Below, in pieces: positions 11,638 through 23,635 of a DNA stretch of 64,000 bases (the stretch's first letter is position 1; each line of letters starts with the position of its first letter). A model generated the notes under the pieces. The model was given only the letters and a program-made list of their open reading frames with translations. It did not search any database and was not told where the DNA came from. The position numbers and the translations under genes are program-made. Source of the stretch: Ryuthela nishihirai (lineage: Eukaryota > Arthropoda > Arachnida > Araneae > Heptathelidae); contig JAWZYU010000028.1 of assembly GCA_038380435.1 (NCBI GenBank), positions 23,110,201 through 23,174,200 on the forward strand, given 5' to 3'.

Positions 11638-12023
11638 TTGGGTTGTTTTACCTTTGAGCGGTACTTTTTTGCACACCATGGGATAAATGGCCAGGTCACA
11701 AGGATCCCGAAGGCTCAGAGAAAGTTGGGAGAGGGGACCCACTGGAAAACAATTTTAAACATAGCAGATGGTAGCCTCCCTCCAAGGCCATCCAGCTTGT
11801 TCTTTAACATGCATTTGGTATGGCTCTCCCACACATGGGGCCACGGTTTAACGTCCCATCCGACGGACGGCGGTCTTTCCAAGCCCATCGGTGTCCTCTA
11901 CTGACCGTGGGCAGGGTGGGGAATTTTGCGGAGATAAATCTCAACGCTGACCCAGCTGGAACTCGAACCTGGGAACTACAGATTACGAGCCTGGCGCGCT
12001 ACCGACTGAGCCACCCCCGCCCC
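11638..12023 (-). mobile_element. SINE-A, full length
   Basis: Tail to head, ending GAGCCACCCCCGCCCC. The middle differs from the consensus (GGAAAACAATTTTAAACAT replaces the CTGTTGGGAG region). No clear target-site duplication. Confidence 0.88.
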
Positions 12024-12292
12024 TATATGACACAGGAAGATGCAATTCGAAAGCAATGAATAAATTAAAAGAATGTATATCGCCTCTGGCGCATATTGGA
12101 ATCTCGTTTTCAAAGCGAATGAAGTTTTTCCTCTACCAACATTTTAACTCCTCCAAAGTTTTAATTTCAGCTAGCGGATGATGGGAGGAAGTGCAAACAA
12201 TAGTTTTTATTAGTAATAATACAAAAAAATTACTTTTTATTTTTTAAATTTGCTTTCCTTACACCCCTCTGAGAAAAGGGAGCATATTGTTA

Positions 12293-12487
12293 CAGTCAGT
12301 CGGTACTCGATCGGCTAACGATCTCGGCTCAAAGATTTTTTTTTTAGAAATTAGTGATCTGGCAACCTTCGTGTCACGTGACACGAAGGTTGCCAGATCA
12401 CTAATTTCTAAAAAAAAAATCGTTGCCAGATATTTCTTCTGAATTCTGTAATCAACCATAGTGTTCGGATATTTTTTTGAGTGACTG
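12293..12487. mobile_element. Tc1-type MITE, short palindromic form
   Basis: Almost perfect inverted repeat centred on CTTCGTGTCACGTGACACGA (about 12369-12388), without the 118-bp array. The right terminus reads TTGAGTGACTG followed by TA. The left begins CAGTCAGTCGG after TA and is disrupted before AGATTTTTTTTTAG. Confidence 0.82.
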
Positions 12488-12639
12488 TACATCATTCCTG
12501 ATTTTAGTTAGGGGACAAAACATTGGCTGGGAACACGCCCCCCCCCCCCACAAATAATTCTAATTTTATAGAGGAAAATTTTAAAGATATTAACAATTGG
12601 CAGAAGCGTATTGAATTACCCCTTGTGCCAGAGAGTCAT

Positions 12640-12857
12640 ATGCCAGTGCACGTGACTTGAAAAGGCCCCGTCCGTCAAATGGGGCATTAAGTCGTGACCC
12701 CGTGTGCAGAAGATCCATACGCTCTGCTCTGGGCGTTGAAGTGCCTACTGGATGGCGTTGACCACATTCGTCATCTATCCCCTAACAGCTGTTCAGTTAA
12801 TCTACTTCCTCAACGCTGTCTTAGCCTTTGATGCCTTGTGACCTTGTGACCTTTATC
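12640..12857 (+). mobile_element. Old diverged SINE-A fragment
   Basis: Recognisable body only: GACTTGAAAAGGCCCCGTCC, GGGGCATTAAGTCGTGACCC, CTGGATGGCGTTGACC and CCTAACAGCTGTTC. It is much more diverged than neighbouring copies, so older. The next SINE-A inserted at its end. Confidence 0.75.
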
Positions 12858-12867
12858 CCATTGTGTA

Positions 12868-13244
12868 TGGGGCGGGGATAGCTCAGACGGTACCGCGCCA
12901 GGCTCGTAATATGCAGTTTCCAGGTTCGAGTTCCAGCTCGGTCAGCGTTGAGATTTATCCCCGCAAAATTCCCTGCCCTGTCCATGGTCAGTAGTGGACA
13001 CCGATGGGCTTGGAAAGGCCGCCGTCCGTCGGATGGGACATTAAGCCGTGTGCGGGAGAGCCATATCCTGTGCACGTTAAAGAACACCCTGGATGGCCTT
13101 GATGGGAGAATACCATCTGTCTCCCAACAGCTGTTCCAGTGGGTCCCCTCCCCCAACCTTCTTTGAGCCTTCGGGGTCCTTGTGACCTGGCCATTTAGCC
13201 CATGGTGTGCAAAAAAGGGCCGCTCAGAGGTAAAACAACCCAAC
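12868..13244 (+). mobile_element. SINE-A, full length
   Basis: Flanked by CCATTGTGT at 12858-12866 and 13245-13253. A short deletion removes part of the CCGTGGCCCCGTG segment. It inserted at the 3' edge of the older SINE-A fragment. Confidence 0.9.
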
Positions 13245-13442
13245 CCATTGTGTGGAAAAATCACTCTCAGATATTAAAACCAACTAACCAATCCAGCGCC
13301 CGTTTATGTTAATGGAAGTTAATGGAAATCACCAAAATATGCTGAACACGTCGCATTGTTTTTGATCTAACCATTTCTGTTTGCGTTCTTCAATATTTGC
13401 ATTTTATATATTAAATATGCTAATTGGTTTGGTTTTCGATCT

Positions 13443-13792
13443 GATACGGGTACTCAACCCTACTTGCATAGTCTTGGCAGTGACTCTGCTGACTGCCACG
13501 AACTTCGTCGATGATATCTTGTCTTGCGTCACAAGCACCGCAAATCAGCGACTGCGAACTGTAATTGCGAATCATGTGCTAGGTGGATACGAACGCAGCT
13601 AATCGATCCTGAGGTCGTCGAATCGACGACCTCAGGATCGATTAGCTGCGTTCGCTTCACTGACAGTTCGCAATTACAGTTCGCAGTCGCCTGATTAGGG
13701 TGCCCTTGACGAAGCCAAGATCTCATCGCCGAAGTTAGTGGCGTCAGGCGTCACTCGCAAGAACTATGCAATGTACGGGTTGCCCCGCGTGC
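13443..13792. repeat. Long foldback (inverted repeat) element of about 350 bp
   Basis: The two arms meet at about 13616-13617. The inner 32 bases on each side pair perfectly (CGAACGCAGCTAATCGATCC inward to GGTCGTCGA). A 23-bp perfect pair lies further out (GCGACTGCGAACTGTAATTG at 13549; its complement ends at 13689). The arms then pair imperfectly outward past AACTTCGTCGATGATATC and TTGCATAGT to about 13443 and 13790. No transposase and no clear target-site duplication are seen. It is probably a non-autonomous foldback DNA element of unknown family. Confidence 0.8.
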
Positions 13793-14412
13793 TGCAGTAA
13801 TTGTGCGTGTTAATCATCCAGTCACACAAGTTGCCACGCTTCCACTCCGTACACTGTTTAGCGGTTGTCATGGCAACGGTTGCAGTAATAGCCCCGTTTA
13901 GAAAATCGATCGATAGGGAAGGAAAGACACGACAGAGGGCGCGGAAGGTCACCAACCTGTTGCCATTTTATCCCCAGTAAAGCACGCCACATAATATTCC
14001 CTACTCTGTACACAACGACATATGAGCATGGGAACATACATCTTACTTCTCTGGCAACTCTACAGTGACAGGACGGCGTTCGTGTCACATGACACGTGGA
14101 ACTTAGCGATAAATAAAACTTCGGAAGCGTTACTTGATCTGTGATAATAATTTTGTCGATTTAATGGTAATCGGATCCCTGGCTTTCAACAAGACAAAGT
14201 GATTCACTTTAGAGGGGAACGAGGCACCAAGGTACCGAGTTGGGAGTTGGGACAGTCATTATCTGCGTTTAGAAGATGATCCGTTCAAGATCTCATTAAA
14301 AAGCTAGTATGGGAGATAACTCCAGCTTATTCAAGTTACGGTGCTAATGCAGTTTGTTCCGCAAAGAGCATCTAAAACTGCTCAGGATGAAATCTATATT
14401 TAGACTACTCAT
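13793..14412. other. Unassigned stretch
   Basis: No recognised repeat or exon. Confidence 0.4.
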
Positions 14413-14798
14413 GGGGCGGGGGTGGCTCAGTCGGTAGCGCGACAGGCTCGTAATCTGTAGTTCCCAGGTTCATGTCCCAGCTGAGTCAGCGTTGAGATTT
14501 ATCTTCGCAAAAATTCCCCGCCCTGCTCACAGTGAGTAGGGGACACCGACGTGCTTGGAAAGGCCGCCGTCCGTCGGATGGGACGTTAAGCCGTGGTCCC
14601 GTGTGCGGGAGAGCCATACCCTGTGCACGTTAAAGAACACGCTGGATGGCCTTGACGGGAGGCTACCATCTGTCTCCCAACAGCTGTTCCAGTGGGTCCC
14701 CTCTCCCAACCTTCTCTGAGCCTTCGGGGTCCTTGTGACCTGGCCATTTAGCCCATGGTGTACAAAAAAGTGCCGCTCAGAGGTAAAACAACCCAACC
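14413..14798 (+). mobile_element. SINE-A, full length
   Basis: Complete head and tail. The flanks share only an imperfect ACTCAT / ACTCCAAAT. The B box is slightly altered (GGTTCATGTCCC). Confidence 0.9.
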
Positions 14799-15303
14799 CA
14801 CTCCAAATATGCGAAAATCTGGACCATCTTTCAAGGTGAAGGGTGTTCGGTAATGAATGATTTTGATTTATCACCCTTTATAACAGCCAGGCCAAAGCTT
14901 TCCTTTTTAGCTCATTTTTGAAAAACAAAAAGCGCCTCGTTTTCATTTAGTTGACCATTTAGTCCATTATGGACAGAGGAAGTTTTTTATTTTAGTGGAT
15001 GAGGGAAACAATTGTTTTAAGACTGCATAGATATCCATAAGGTAGGACGTTTCCTGTTTCCGGTACATTTCGATCATTTGAATTTCCACAGTTAAAAGTC
15101 GGTAAAGTTGAGAAATGACAAGTATTAAATAAAGGGGGGGGGGGAAGCCTTTGTTTTTAAAGAAAATAGCTCCGAAGTATTAACAGATAGATTGGTGCAG
15201 ACATACGCAATTCAGAAGAAGGCCACGTGACATTCCCACAAAGCACACAACAAAAAGCTTTCGGCAAAAGCACACATTTACTAAAAAAGCATTCCACACT
15301 TCG
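14799..15303. other. Unassigned stretch
   Basis: Only a G homopolymer near 15135 stands out. Confidence 0.4.
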
Positions 15304-15720
15304 CTAAAGCAACGATATAGTGACATTGGCTAGACCAACGATATGGTAACATTGGCTAAAGCAACGATATAGTAACATTGGCTAAAGCAACGATATAGTA
15401 ACATTGGCTAAAGCAACGATATGGTAACATTGGCTAAATCAACGACATAGTATCCTTGCCTAAAGCAACGACATAGTATCCTTGGATGAAGCAACGACAT
15501 GGTATCCTTGCCTAAAGCAACGATATAGTAATATTGGCTAAGGCAACGACATAGTATCCTTGGATGAAGCAACGACATAGTATCCTTGCCTAAAGCAACG
15601 ATATAGTAATATTGGCTACAGCAACGGCATTGTATTCTTGGCTAAAGCAACGGCATAATATCCTTGATTAAAGCAACGACATAATATCCATTGCCAAAGG
15701 GCACAACATATTATCTCTGA
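15304..15720 (+). repeat. 26-bp minisatellite, about 16 units
   Basis: The basic unit is CTAAAGCAACGATATAGTAA followed by CATTGG. Later units differ as a group (GACATAGTATCCTTGCCT, GGATGAAGCAACGACAT), and two blocks of mixed units repeat between 15440 and 15620, so some duplication happened in multi-unit blocks. Units decay toward the right end. Confidence 0.9.
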
Positions 15721-16147
15721 CACGACATCCATTGTACATTTTCACATGACCGTGGATCCCTCCCCCCCCCCCCCCACCATAAAACTTTGGAAGCGTCATT
15801 TATCTTTGCAATAATTTTGTGGATTCAATGCTAATCCGATCTCTGGCTTCCAGCTAGATGTGAAGACATTTCAAGCAGACATTCGCAACCCAACGATCGC
15901 AATGGACAGGTCAAGACGACTTTAATTGAATCATTTAAACGTTTTATTCACGGTAGAAATTTGAAATTTAATTGGCCGAGTGTGGGGTGGTCGAGGAGTG
16001 TGGGGTACATTGAGAGCAGTGATTTGCTCTCACCCAGGGGGCGAGTGGCAAAAAAAGCAGCATTTTTGTTTTAAGAAAATAAAAATCTTTTCTTGACTGG
16101 AGAGCTATTAATATGCTATTCGCATTTTCTACATCTTTATTATTTTA
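15721..16147. other. Unassigned stretch with C homopolymer
   Basis: A C-rich run near 15763-15775 is the only notable feature. Confidence 0.4.
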
Positions 16148-16162
16148 ATTCCCGTCAAAGTT

Positions 16163-16499
16163 CCCAGGTTCGAGTCCCAGCTGGGTCAGCGTTGAGATTT
16201 ATCTCCGCAAAATTCCCCACCCTGCCCACGGTCAGTAGAGGACACCGATGGGCTTGGAAAGGCCGCCGTCCGTCGGATGGGACGTTAAGCCGTGGCCCCG
16301 TGTGCGGGAGAGCCATACCCTGTGCACGTTAAAGAACACGCTGGATGGCCTTGACGGGAGGTTACCATCTGTCTCCCAACAGCTGTTCCAGTGGGTGCCC
16401 TCCCCCAACCTTCTCTGAGCCTTCGGGGTCCATGTGACCTGGCCATTTAGCCCATGGTGTGCAAAAAAGTGCCGCTCTGAGGTAAAACAACCCAACCCA
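16163..16499 (+). mobile_element. SINE-A, 5'-truncated insertion
   Basis: Starts at the B box (CCCAGGTTCGAGTCC), so the A box is missing, yet it is flanked by a 14-15 bp near-identical duplication (ATTCCCGTCAAAGTT before, AATCCCGACAAAGTT after). A 5' truncation with an intact duplication is the signature of incomplete reverse transcription by LINE machinery. Confidence 0.92.
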
Positions 16500-16513
16500 A
16501 ATCCCGACAAAGT

Positions 16514-17189
16514 TGGAAAATGACAAAACTCTTCCTCTTAACAAATGAGTATTCCTTATTCGCCAAAAGGTGATTAGCACTGCACGAGAGTTATGTAGGG
16601 ACGACACACTTTAATAACAATATATACAGCTACGTGCTGGGAATGCGCTCAACTCCTTGGGATTTTGCTGCCTTGTTGCTGCAAACATTAATATAATGAG
16701 GTGGAGAATCGCCCACTCTGCAAGTTTTCACTTTACAGACCTCAAAACTCGTCGAAAGGATAATCAACCTTTGCCTACACTGTGGTTCCTTCTGAACCAC
16801 GAGAATAAAAACAGATTCTCCAAGAGTCTCGATTCCCCTTTGGAATCGCACTCTCACTTCAAGGGTTTCTTTTGAGTATGACGGCGTCCTTCTGACGCGT
16901 ATCGAAACGACTCCTTCTCGTTCGACAGCTCACACCAAGACTAATCCTTCAATCTCCCTTCTCTAACCTCCTTGCTGCACTAGTACTCTAGGCTAGTCAT
17001 TTACGGCCATAAACAACTTCTGGAGCTGTTTTCATTTCTCTCATGCAGCCGCTTTGGACCCGAAAAACAACAACAATGAGTCATCCCAGCACGAACATTT
17101 CCAAGAAGATATAAAAATATATACAGCAATAAAATACAACAAAAATATATCAATAAATAAATAAACATAAAATTGGGGGACATAAAACC
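16514..17189. other. Unassigned stretch
   Basis: No recognised gene or repeat up to the start of the 37-bp array. Confidence 0.4.
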
Positions 17190-18382
17190 CATCAAAGAGC
17201 ATCATAGAAAAATCCTATTCTGTACACATCAAAGGGCATCCTAGAAAAATCCTATTCTGTACACATCAAAGGGCATCTTAGAAAAATCCTATTCTGTACA
17301 CATCAAAGGGCATCCTAGAAAAATCCTATTCTGTACACATCAAAGGGCATCTTAGAAAAATCCTATTCTGTACACATCAAAGGGCATCTTAGAAAAATCC
17401 TATTCAGTATACATCAAAGGGCATCCTAGAAAAATCCTATTTTGTACACATCAAAGGGCATCCTAGAAAAATCCTATTCTGTACACATCAAAGGGCATCC
17501 TAGAAAAATCCTATTCAGTACACATCAAAGGGCATCCTAGAAAAATCCTATTCTGTACACATCAAAGGGCATCCTAGAAAAATCCTATTCAGTACACATC
17601 AAAGGGCATCCTAGAAAAATCCTATTCTGTACACATCAAAGGGCATCCTAGAAAAATCCTATTCTGTACACATCAAAGGGCATCTTAGAAAAATCCTATT
17701 CAGTACACATCAAAGGGCATCTTAGAAAAATCCTATTCTGTACACATCAAAGGGCATCCTAGAAAAATCCTATCTGTACACATCAAAGGGCATCCTAGAA
17801 AAATCCTATTCAGTACACATCAAAGGGCATCCTAGAAAAATCCTATTCTGTACACATCAAAGGGCATCCTAGAAAAATCCTATTCTGTACACATCAAAGG
17901 GCATCTTAGAAAAATCCTATTCAGTACACATCAAAGAGCATCTTAGAAAAATCCTATTCTGTGCACATCAAAGGGCATCTTAGAAAAATCCTATTCTGTA
18001 CACATCAAATGGCATCCTAGAAAAATCCTATTCTGTACACATCAAAGGGCATCCTAGAAAAATCCTATTCTGTACACATCAAAGGGCATCCTAGAAAAAT
18101 CCTATTCAGTACACATCAAAGGGCATCCTAGAAAAATCCTATTCTGTACACATCAAAGGGCATCCTAGAAAAATCCTATTCTGTACACATCAAAGGGCAT
18201 CTTAGAAAAATCCTATTCAGTACACATCAAAGGGCATCTTAGAAAAATCCTATTCTGTACACATTAAATGGCATCCTAGAAAAATCCTATTCTGTACACA
18301 TCAAAGGGCATCCTAGAAAAATCCTATTCTGTACACATCAAAGGGCATCCTAGAAAAATCCTATTCTGTACACATCAAAGGA
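17190..18382 (+). repeat. 37-bp minisatellite, about 32 units
   Basis: Unit CATCAAAGGGCATCCTAGAA followed by AAATCCTATTCTGTACA. Variants CTTAG/CCTAG and TTCTG/TTCAG recur in the same order in several blocks (for example 17850-18000 and 18150-18260), indicating multi-unit duplication. The last unit merges into a SINE-A body fragment. Confidence 0.95.
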
Positions 18383-18540
18383 CATGCTGGATGGCCTTCA
18401 CGGGAGATTTCTCTCTCTCTCCTGGAAAGTGTCCAGTGGAACCCCTCCCAAACTTCTATGAGCCCTTGGAGCTCTGGTGACCTGGCTATTTAGCCCAGTG
18501 TGTGCAAACAAAGTGCCGCTGGGAGGTAAAACAACCCACC
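18383..18540 (+). mobile_element. Old SINE-A 3' fragment next to the 37-bp array
   Basis: Reads GACATGCTGGATGGCC, CACGGGAG, GTGACCTGGCTATTTAGCCC and GGAGGTAAAACAACCC, which is the second half of SINE-A. It starts precisely where the array ends. The head half is absent on the other side of the array. Confidence 0.82.
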
Positions 18541-20426
18541 TATGATAGAAGTGATATTCAAAACCACTTCGTTATGGGGGAGGATGGATGGGGAGGGATG
18601 CTGAAGAGAACTCCATTGAATATCAACAGGAAGTTGTAGCTGTAAAACTTCACATCACTCTCTTTAAAAGAATCAAATTTTGAAAACTAGAACCAAGTTT
18701 TCGAATATTAGTTTTGTTCGCCATTTCTAATTTCAGTGTTGGACGGAGTGAGCAAAATTTTTAAAAACAAGTTAATTTTTTTTACAAGCAACAGCAACCA
18801 CGAGAATATTCCTTTTAACTCAATTTAAAGAACGTTGTAACAGATCAGATCTACCGTCGTAGCCTTCTTGAAATAAAAAGAAGGATATTTTAAATGAAAC
18901 ATTGTAAATAGTTTTCAGTCAGATAAAGATACCCGTGTAAAGCAATTGATGCGAAAGAATTTGTCGTTTCTGTATAAAACTCGCGGTTTTTATTCTCGTT
19001 TTCTAGGCAAAACAACAACTGATTGAATCAGTCTTTGATTGTCTCTCCTGCTTTCTCATCTTTTATTCATCAGTCGTTTCTACTCTTATCTGCAGCTCAA
19101 GATAAGAGATGAAACTCGGGAATTTCTCTCCTTCCATTCCAACTTAACCGACTCAAAAAAAGTTAGCAATATCTAGTTAAGAAGCAGAGAGAAAAGAATC
19201 ATTCTTTTCCCCCCATTATGTTTCCTTAATGACTGTGGCTGATCTACCAAGATCGAAATTAATGTTGTTTTCAACTTTATTGCATCCTTTCTTCCTAATC
19301 GAGTTTGTCGGCTTTTCTTTTGCCTTTTTGATCATCAGTCTGGAGATGCAAATTCCTGGAAGAAATGTCGCGACAGCCTCCTTTGCTTCGGCAATAAAAC
19401 ATCGAAAAGGATTCTGCCACAAAGTATAAATGAGTTGCCTAATTAACAACATTTCTCCCGGAATTTCATTGATGTCGCTTTAATAGCCTCTTTGACCTAT
19501 TGGCTGCTCTTCTCTTTCTACAAACTAACTTTCTCGCTCTCAATTCTTCTCAAAATGCCATTGCTTTTAGTTCCTGTTTTGTCTTTCCTAAATTCTTATC
19601 TCTTTAATGACCGTGGTGATTGCGCATTCTCTGTGCCTAAATGTCGTCTTCAAGCAACCTTTTACAGTTCCGGCAGCATTTGATTTAATTTATTCGCAGT
19701 TTAATATCGAAAGGTGGAAGACGGAACGGAGACGCTCTTGTTCGAATAGATTTCTTCGGAATGTGCTGCTAGGGTTACAGTCTTTGATCGATGCTCTGGA
19801 TTTCAGCGTCGAGCCATTTGCATCAACAATGGACTAGACACGACACGACAAGACCTTGGCGCTGTTATTAGCGACCCCTGGCTGCCACAGATGTGGAGGA
19901 GATTTCAAGTAAAGAGGAAAGGAAATGGGATAAGTTAATCGCTGAATTTAACAAGTGGTGTTAATAACGTGAAGTGGAAAACAGACAGAGAATTGGCATC
20001 TGTAATTAGGTCAAGGGAATGAAAAGTTTCGGGATGGTGGGGGGGGGGGTATCAGATTTAATTGGAATTGGTCAAAGGGAGGAAAAATTAAAATTTGGAA
20101 TCACATTTCGCAGCGAATGATCAGCTGAAGAATGTTTTCAAGATACGTCAAGAGTAACGTATTCGTAAATTGACCACCGAATCATGTTTTGTTAAAATCG
20201 CAGCAGAATCAAATTTCACAGAAATAGATGTGGAATTCGAACGATATTGAAGGTGGTCATTGAAAAAAGAAGTAATATAAGTTCACCGGGAAAAATATAG
20301 TTTGTAGAAATTAACCATCAATGTCAGGAGAATCAACCTTTAGAGAAATGAGTGGGAAAGGATGAGGACATGAAGGGGTTTCAAGAAATAAATCGAATTC
20401 TGAGTAAATCAAACTTAGTTGAAATT
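18541..20426. other. Unassigned stretch of about 1.9 kb
   Basis: This is the longest repeat-poor interval in the window. Open frames of 60-80 codons near 19210-19840 have no recognisable domain and no paired splice sites, so I see no supported gene. It may be ordinary intron. Confidence 0.4.
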
Positions 20427-20438
20427 CATCTTAGAAAT

Positions 20439-20824
20439 GGGGCGGGGGTGGCTCAGTCGGTAGCGCGCCAGGCTCGTAATCTGTAGTTCCCAGGTTCGAG
20501 TCCCAGCTGGGTCAGCGTTGAGATTTATCTCCGCAAAAATTCCCCGCCCTGCCCACGGTCAGTAGGGGACACCGATGGGCTTGAAAAGGCCGCCGTCCGT
20601 CGGATGGGACGTTAAGCCGTGGCCCCGTGTGCGGGAGAGCCATGCCCTGTGCACGTTAAAGAACACGCTGGATGGCCTTGGCGGGAGGCTACCATCTGTC
20701 TCCCAACAGCTATTCCAGTGGGTCCCCTCCCCCAACCTTTTCTGAGTCTTCGGGGTCCATGTGACCTGGCCATTTAGCCCATGGTGTGCAAAAAAGTGCC
20801 GCTCAGAGGTAAAACAACCCAACC
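20439..20824 (+). mobile_element. SINE-A, full length, reference-quality copy
   Basis: Perfect 12-bp duplication CATCTTAGAAAT at 20427-20438 and 20825-20836. A box at 20449-20460 and B box at 20493-20503. This copy is close to the consensus of the window and gives the family length, 386 bp. Confidence 0.95.
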
Positions 20825-20836
20825 CATCTTAGAAAT

Positions 20837-21299
20837 AATTGCAAATTGTTAAATAGGAAAACCTGACAGTCGAAGACAATCTGAAAACTTACAGGTGATC
20901 ACTAAAGTTTTAAATTTTATTTCTGGTGGTTAGGGTTAAGCCTATTAGTGGAGATTTTGCGATGTGGCCCAATGATGGACCCTAGCACACTTTCCTTCAG
21001 AAAAGTTTTAATAAAGACATTTTAAATTTTTAAATTAATGTTGCTATCGAGAGGTTATAAAACTAAAATGATAACTGAAAACTAATCGAATGTATTAAAG
21101 TATTAAAATTTTTAATAAGAATGATTTTAAAAAACCTTTATGATTTTTTTTTCCAATTCACCGGTATCTCGGATTGTCCATGTTCAACAGAGATGGATCC
21201 TGGAAGTGTGTTTTCCCTCATCATACATGACAATGCTACAAAGCCAGTTGTACATTTATGGCCTTTTTTTATAAAGTTTTTTTTTAATTTATCAGTCGC
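20837..21299. other. Unassigned AT-rich spacer
   Basis: Nothing recognised. Confidence 0.4.
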
Positions 21300-21311
21300 A
21301 TCATAAGTTAA

Positions 21312-21521
21312 TCAGCCGTCCCGTGGCCGAGTGGTTAGCACGCTTGGCTACTGATCTAAGGGACCTGGGTTCGAGCCCGGATTAGGCATGGATGTATGTG
21401 TTGTTTTTCTGCTGAGGTCCTGCCATCCTCTCAGACCTTCTACTATGGCATATAAACTGACAGGCTCCTGTCAGACCTCTGTGGCAAGCAGCTGCTTGAG
21501 GGGGTATTATTTATTTTTTTT
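21312..21521 (+). mobile_element. SINE-B, full length
   Basis: Flanked by the perfect 12-bp duplication ATCATAAGTTAA at 21300-21311 and 21522-21533. The tail is GAGGGGGTATTATT followed by a T-rich run. Confidence 0.93.
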
Positions 21522-21533
21522 ATCATAAGTTAA

Positions 21534-22167
21534 ATGAAAAGTTCAAAGGGTTCGGTTAGGATTAAGAGAGTTAATTCGCAATTCCTTTCAGTGTCGTCCA
21601 GTGAATTTGTAATTTGCACGTGGCACAAATTCTTCTCCACGGGGGTCGAATCTACATATCGCATCCAATGGATTTCAGTCACTCTGCTCCTACCCGAAAG
21701 CAGAGCCATAATTAGAGAAGAAAATATCCCCATTGGACGAGTTGAGTGTCGAGATTGACATGTTACAGATTACGGTGGATCGCACTGTTTGCTTGCTGAT
21801 AATAAGGGGCTCCAAAAACCCATTCTATTCTGTGCCAATTCCCAATCTGAGAGTTGCAAGTCTGACCTTATCGGAATTGAAATGAAAGTGATACCGGTTC
21901 TTGTGCTCAAAAGAAATTGTTCAGTCATCTTTCAAAGACCACAAAGTTAAACCTTGGGTTCTTCTCTGTATTCACATTGGACGCAAAAACACAGTTTGGC
22001 ACAAATTTCATTTATTTTTAATACCTAGCAAATGGATCTCTTTCCCCAAACATACACTTTACTTTTGAATTCTTACGTGTACCTTTGGGTCGTTACATAT
22101 TTAATGAGGGACCAGAAACATGCGAAAAACATCAAAAAAGATTCTGAAAAATTATGCAGTTTGACTA
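21534..22167. other. Unassigned stretch
   Basis: Overlapping short open frames on both strands at 21530-21760 have no recognisable motif. Nothing else stands out. Confidence 0.4.
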
Positions 22168-22178
22168 CGAACTCCTAG

Positions 22179-22539
22179 TTGGGTTGGATTGTTTTACCTC
22201 TGAGCGGCACTTTTTTTGCACACCATGGGCTAAATGGCCAGGTAACAAGGACCCCGAAGACTCAGAGAAGGTTGGGGGAGGGACCCACTGGAACAGCTGT
22301 TGGGAGACTGATGGTAGCCTCCCGTCAAGGCCATCCAACTTGTTCTTTAAAGTGCACAGGATATGGCTCTCCCGCACAGGGGACCACGGTTTAACTTCCC
22401 ATCCGACGGACGGCGACCTTTCCAAGCCCATCGGTGTCCCCTACTGGCCGTGCGCAGGGCTGGGAATTTTGCAGAGATAAGTCTCAACGTTTACCCAGCT
22501 GGGACTCGAAACTGGGAAATAGAGATTACGAGCCTGACA
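22179..22539 (-). mobile_element. SINE-A, head truncated
   Basis: The duplication CGA(A/G)CTCCTAG lies at 22168-22178 and 22540-22550. The copy stops at AGCCTGACA, so the A box is missing; it is another 5'-truncated insertion. Confidence 0.9.
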
Positions 22540-22810
22540 CGAGCTCCTAGTAATGTTTTAAATGTTTATTTCATCGAAAGTGTCGAACGCAAAAAATAAA
22601 CAATCATATCGAACATGATATATTCGTAGATATGCGCGTTTGAAAAAGAGATATTTTTAAGTCTCTGCAGTATGCCCACGTGGAGACTATAAATACAAGG
22701 GGAACCAGAATTCTATTGCTAGAAATATCTGTACTGCCAGCTTAAAATATCTGCTGTTTGGGTTCTGTCATTTGCTGTATTGCTCTATAAATACGTGCTG
22801 TTTTGAGATA

Positions 22811-23199
22811 GGGGCGGAGGTGGCTCAGTCGGTAGCGCTCCAGGCTCGTAATCTGTAGTTCCCAGGTTCGAGTCCCAGTTGGGTCAGCGTTGAGATTTAT
22901 CTCCGCAAAATTTCCCCGCCCTGCCCACGGTCAGTAGGGGACACCGATGGGCTTGGAAAGGCCGCCGTCCGTCGGATGGGACCTTAAGCCGTGGCCCCGT
23001 GTGCGGGAGAGACATATCCTGTGCACGTTAAAGAACACGCTGGATGGCCTTGACGGGAGGCTACCATCTGTCTCCCAACAGCTGTTCCAGTGGGTCCCCT
23101 CCCCCAACCTTCTCTGAGTTTTCGGGGTCCATGTGACCTGGCCATTTAGCCCATGGTGTGCAAAAAAGTGCTGCTCAGAGGTAAAACAATCCAATCCAA
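22811..23199 (+). mobile_element. SINE-A, full length, AATCC-tail variant
   Basis: TGTTTTG(A/C)GATA duplication at 22799-22810 and 23200-23211. The tail is ACAATCCAATCCAA rather than ACAACCCAACCC, as in the copies at 25370 and 45543. Confidence 0.93.
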
Positions 23200-23211
23200 T
23201 GTTTTGCGATA

Positions 23212-23635
23212 TTGGAAATGTGTCTGCTTTAAACCATGATTTTCAAAAAAAATATGTTGTTGTGGTCGAAATTTTTTGTGACTTAGCAAGCAATTTAGGC
23301 CCACATCAACCGCTGGGTCTTTTAAGCGGTGAAATCAATTACAAATTTAAGATTCAGTCGATGACTGGCCAGCAATAGAACGGAATGCAATGTGAGAAAT
23401 TTCTACTATGTGATCCATGAGAAAACAAGATAGTGAATGGGAATTCAGAAATAATCATAAAGAAAAACTGTAAAAATCATTTCTTTGATATATGCCTTGT
23501 TAGAATCTCATTCATCGTAAACATCATTCAAACATTCGTAAAAAAAATTTCACTCGCTGGACACAACGACAAATCGTGAAAAAAATTAAAGCTATACGCT
23601 AGAAGCACATGAACTCATTTTCGAACTCTTTTGTA
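23212..23635. other. Unassigned AT-rich spacer
   Basis: Nothing recognised between the SINE and the MITE. Confidence 0.4.

Noticed and set aside
19210..19840. Overlapping frames on both strands as a possible exon
   Set aside because: No domain, no clear acceptor and donor pair, and no codon bias like that of the neurexin exon.
20439..20512. tRNA-like sequence with A and B boxes (and about 35 similar ones)
   Set aside because: Each is the head of a SINE with a 300-bp body, tail and target duplication; acceptor stems do not close and copies vary, so they are not functional tRNA genes.
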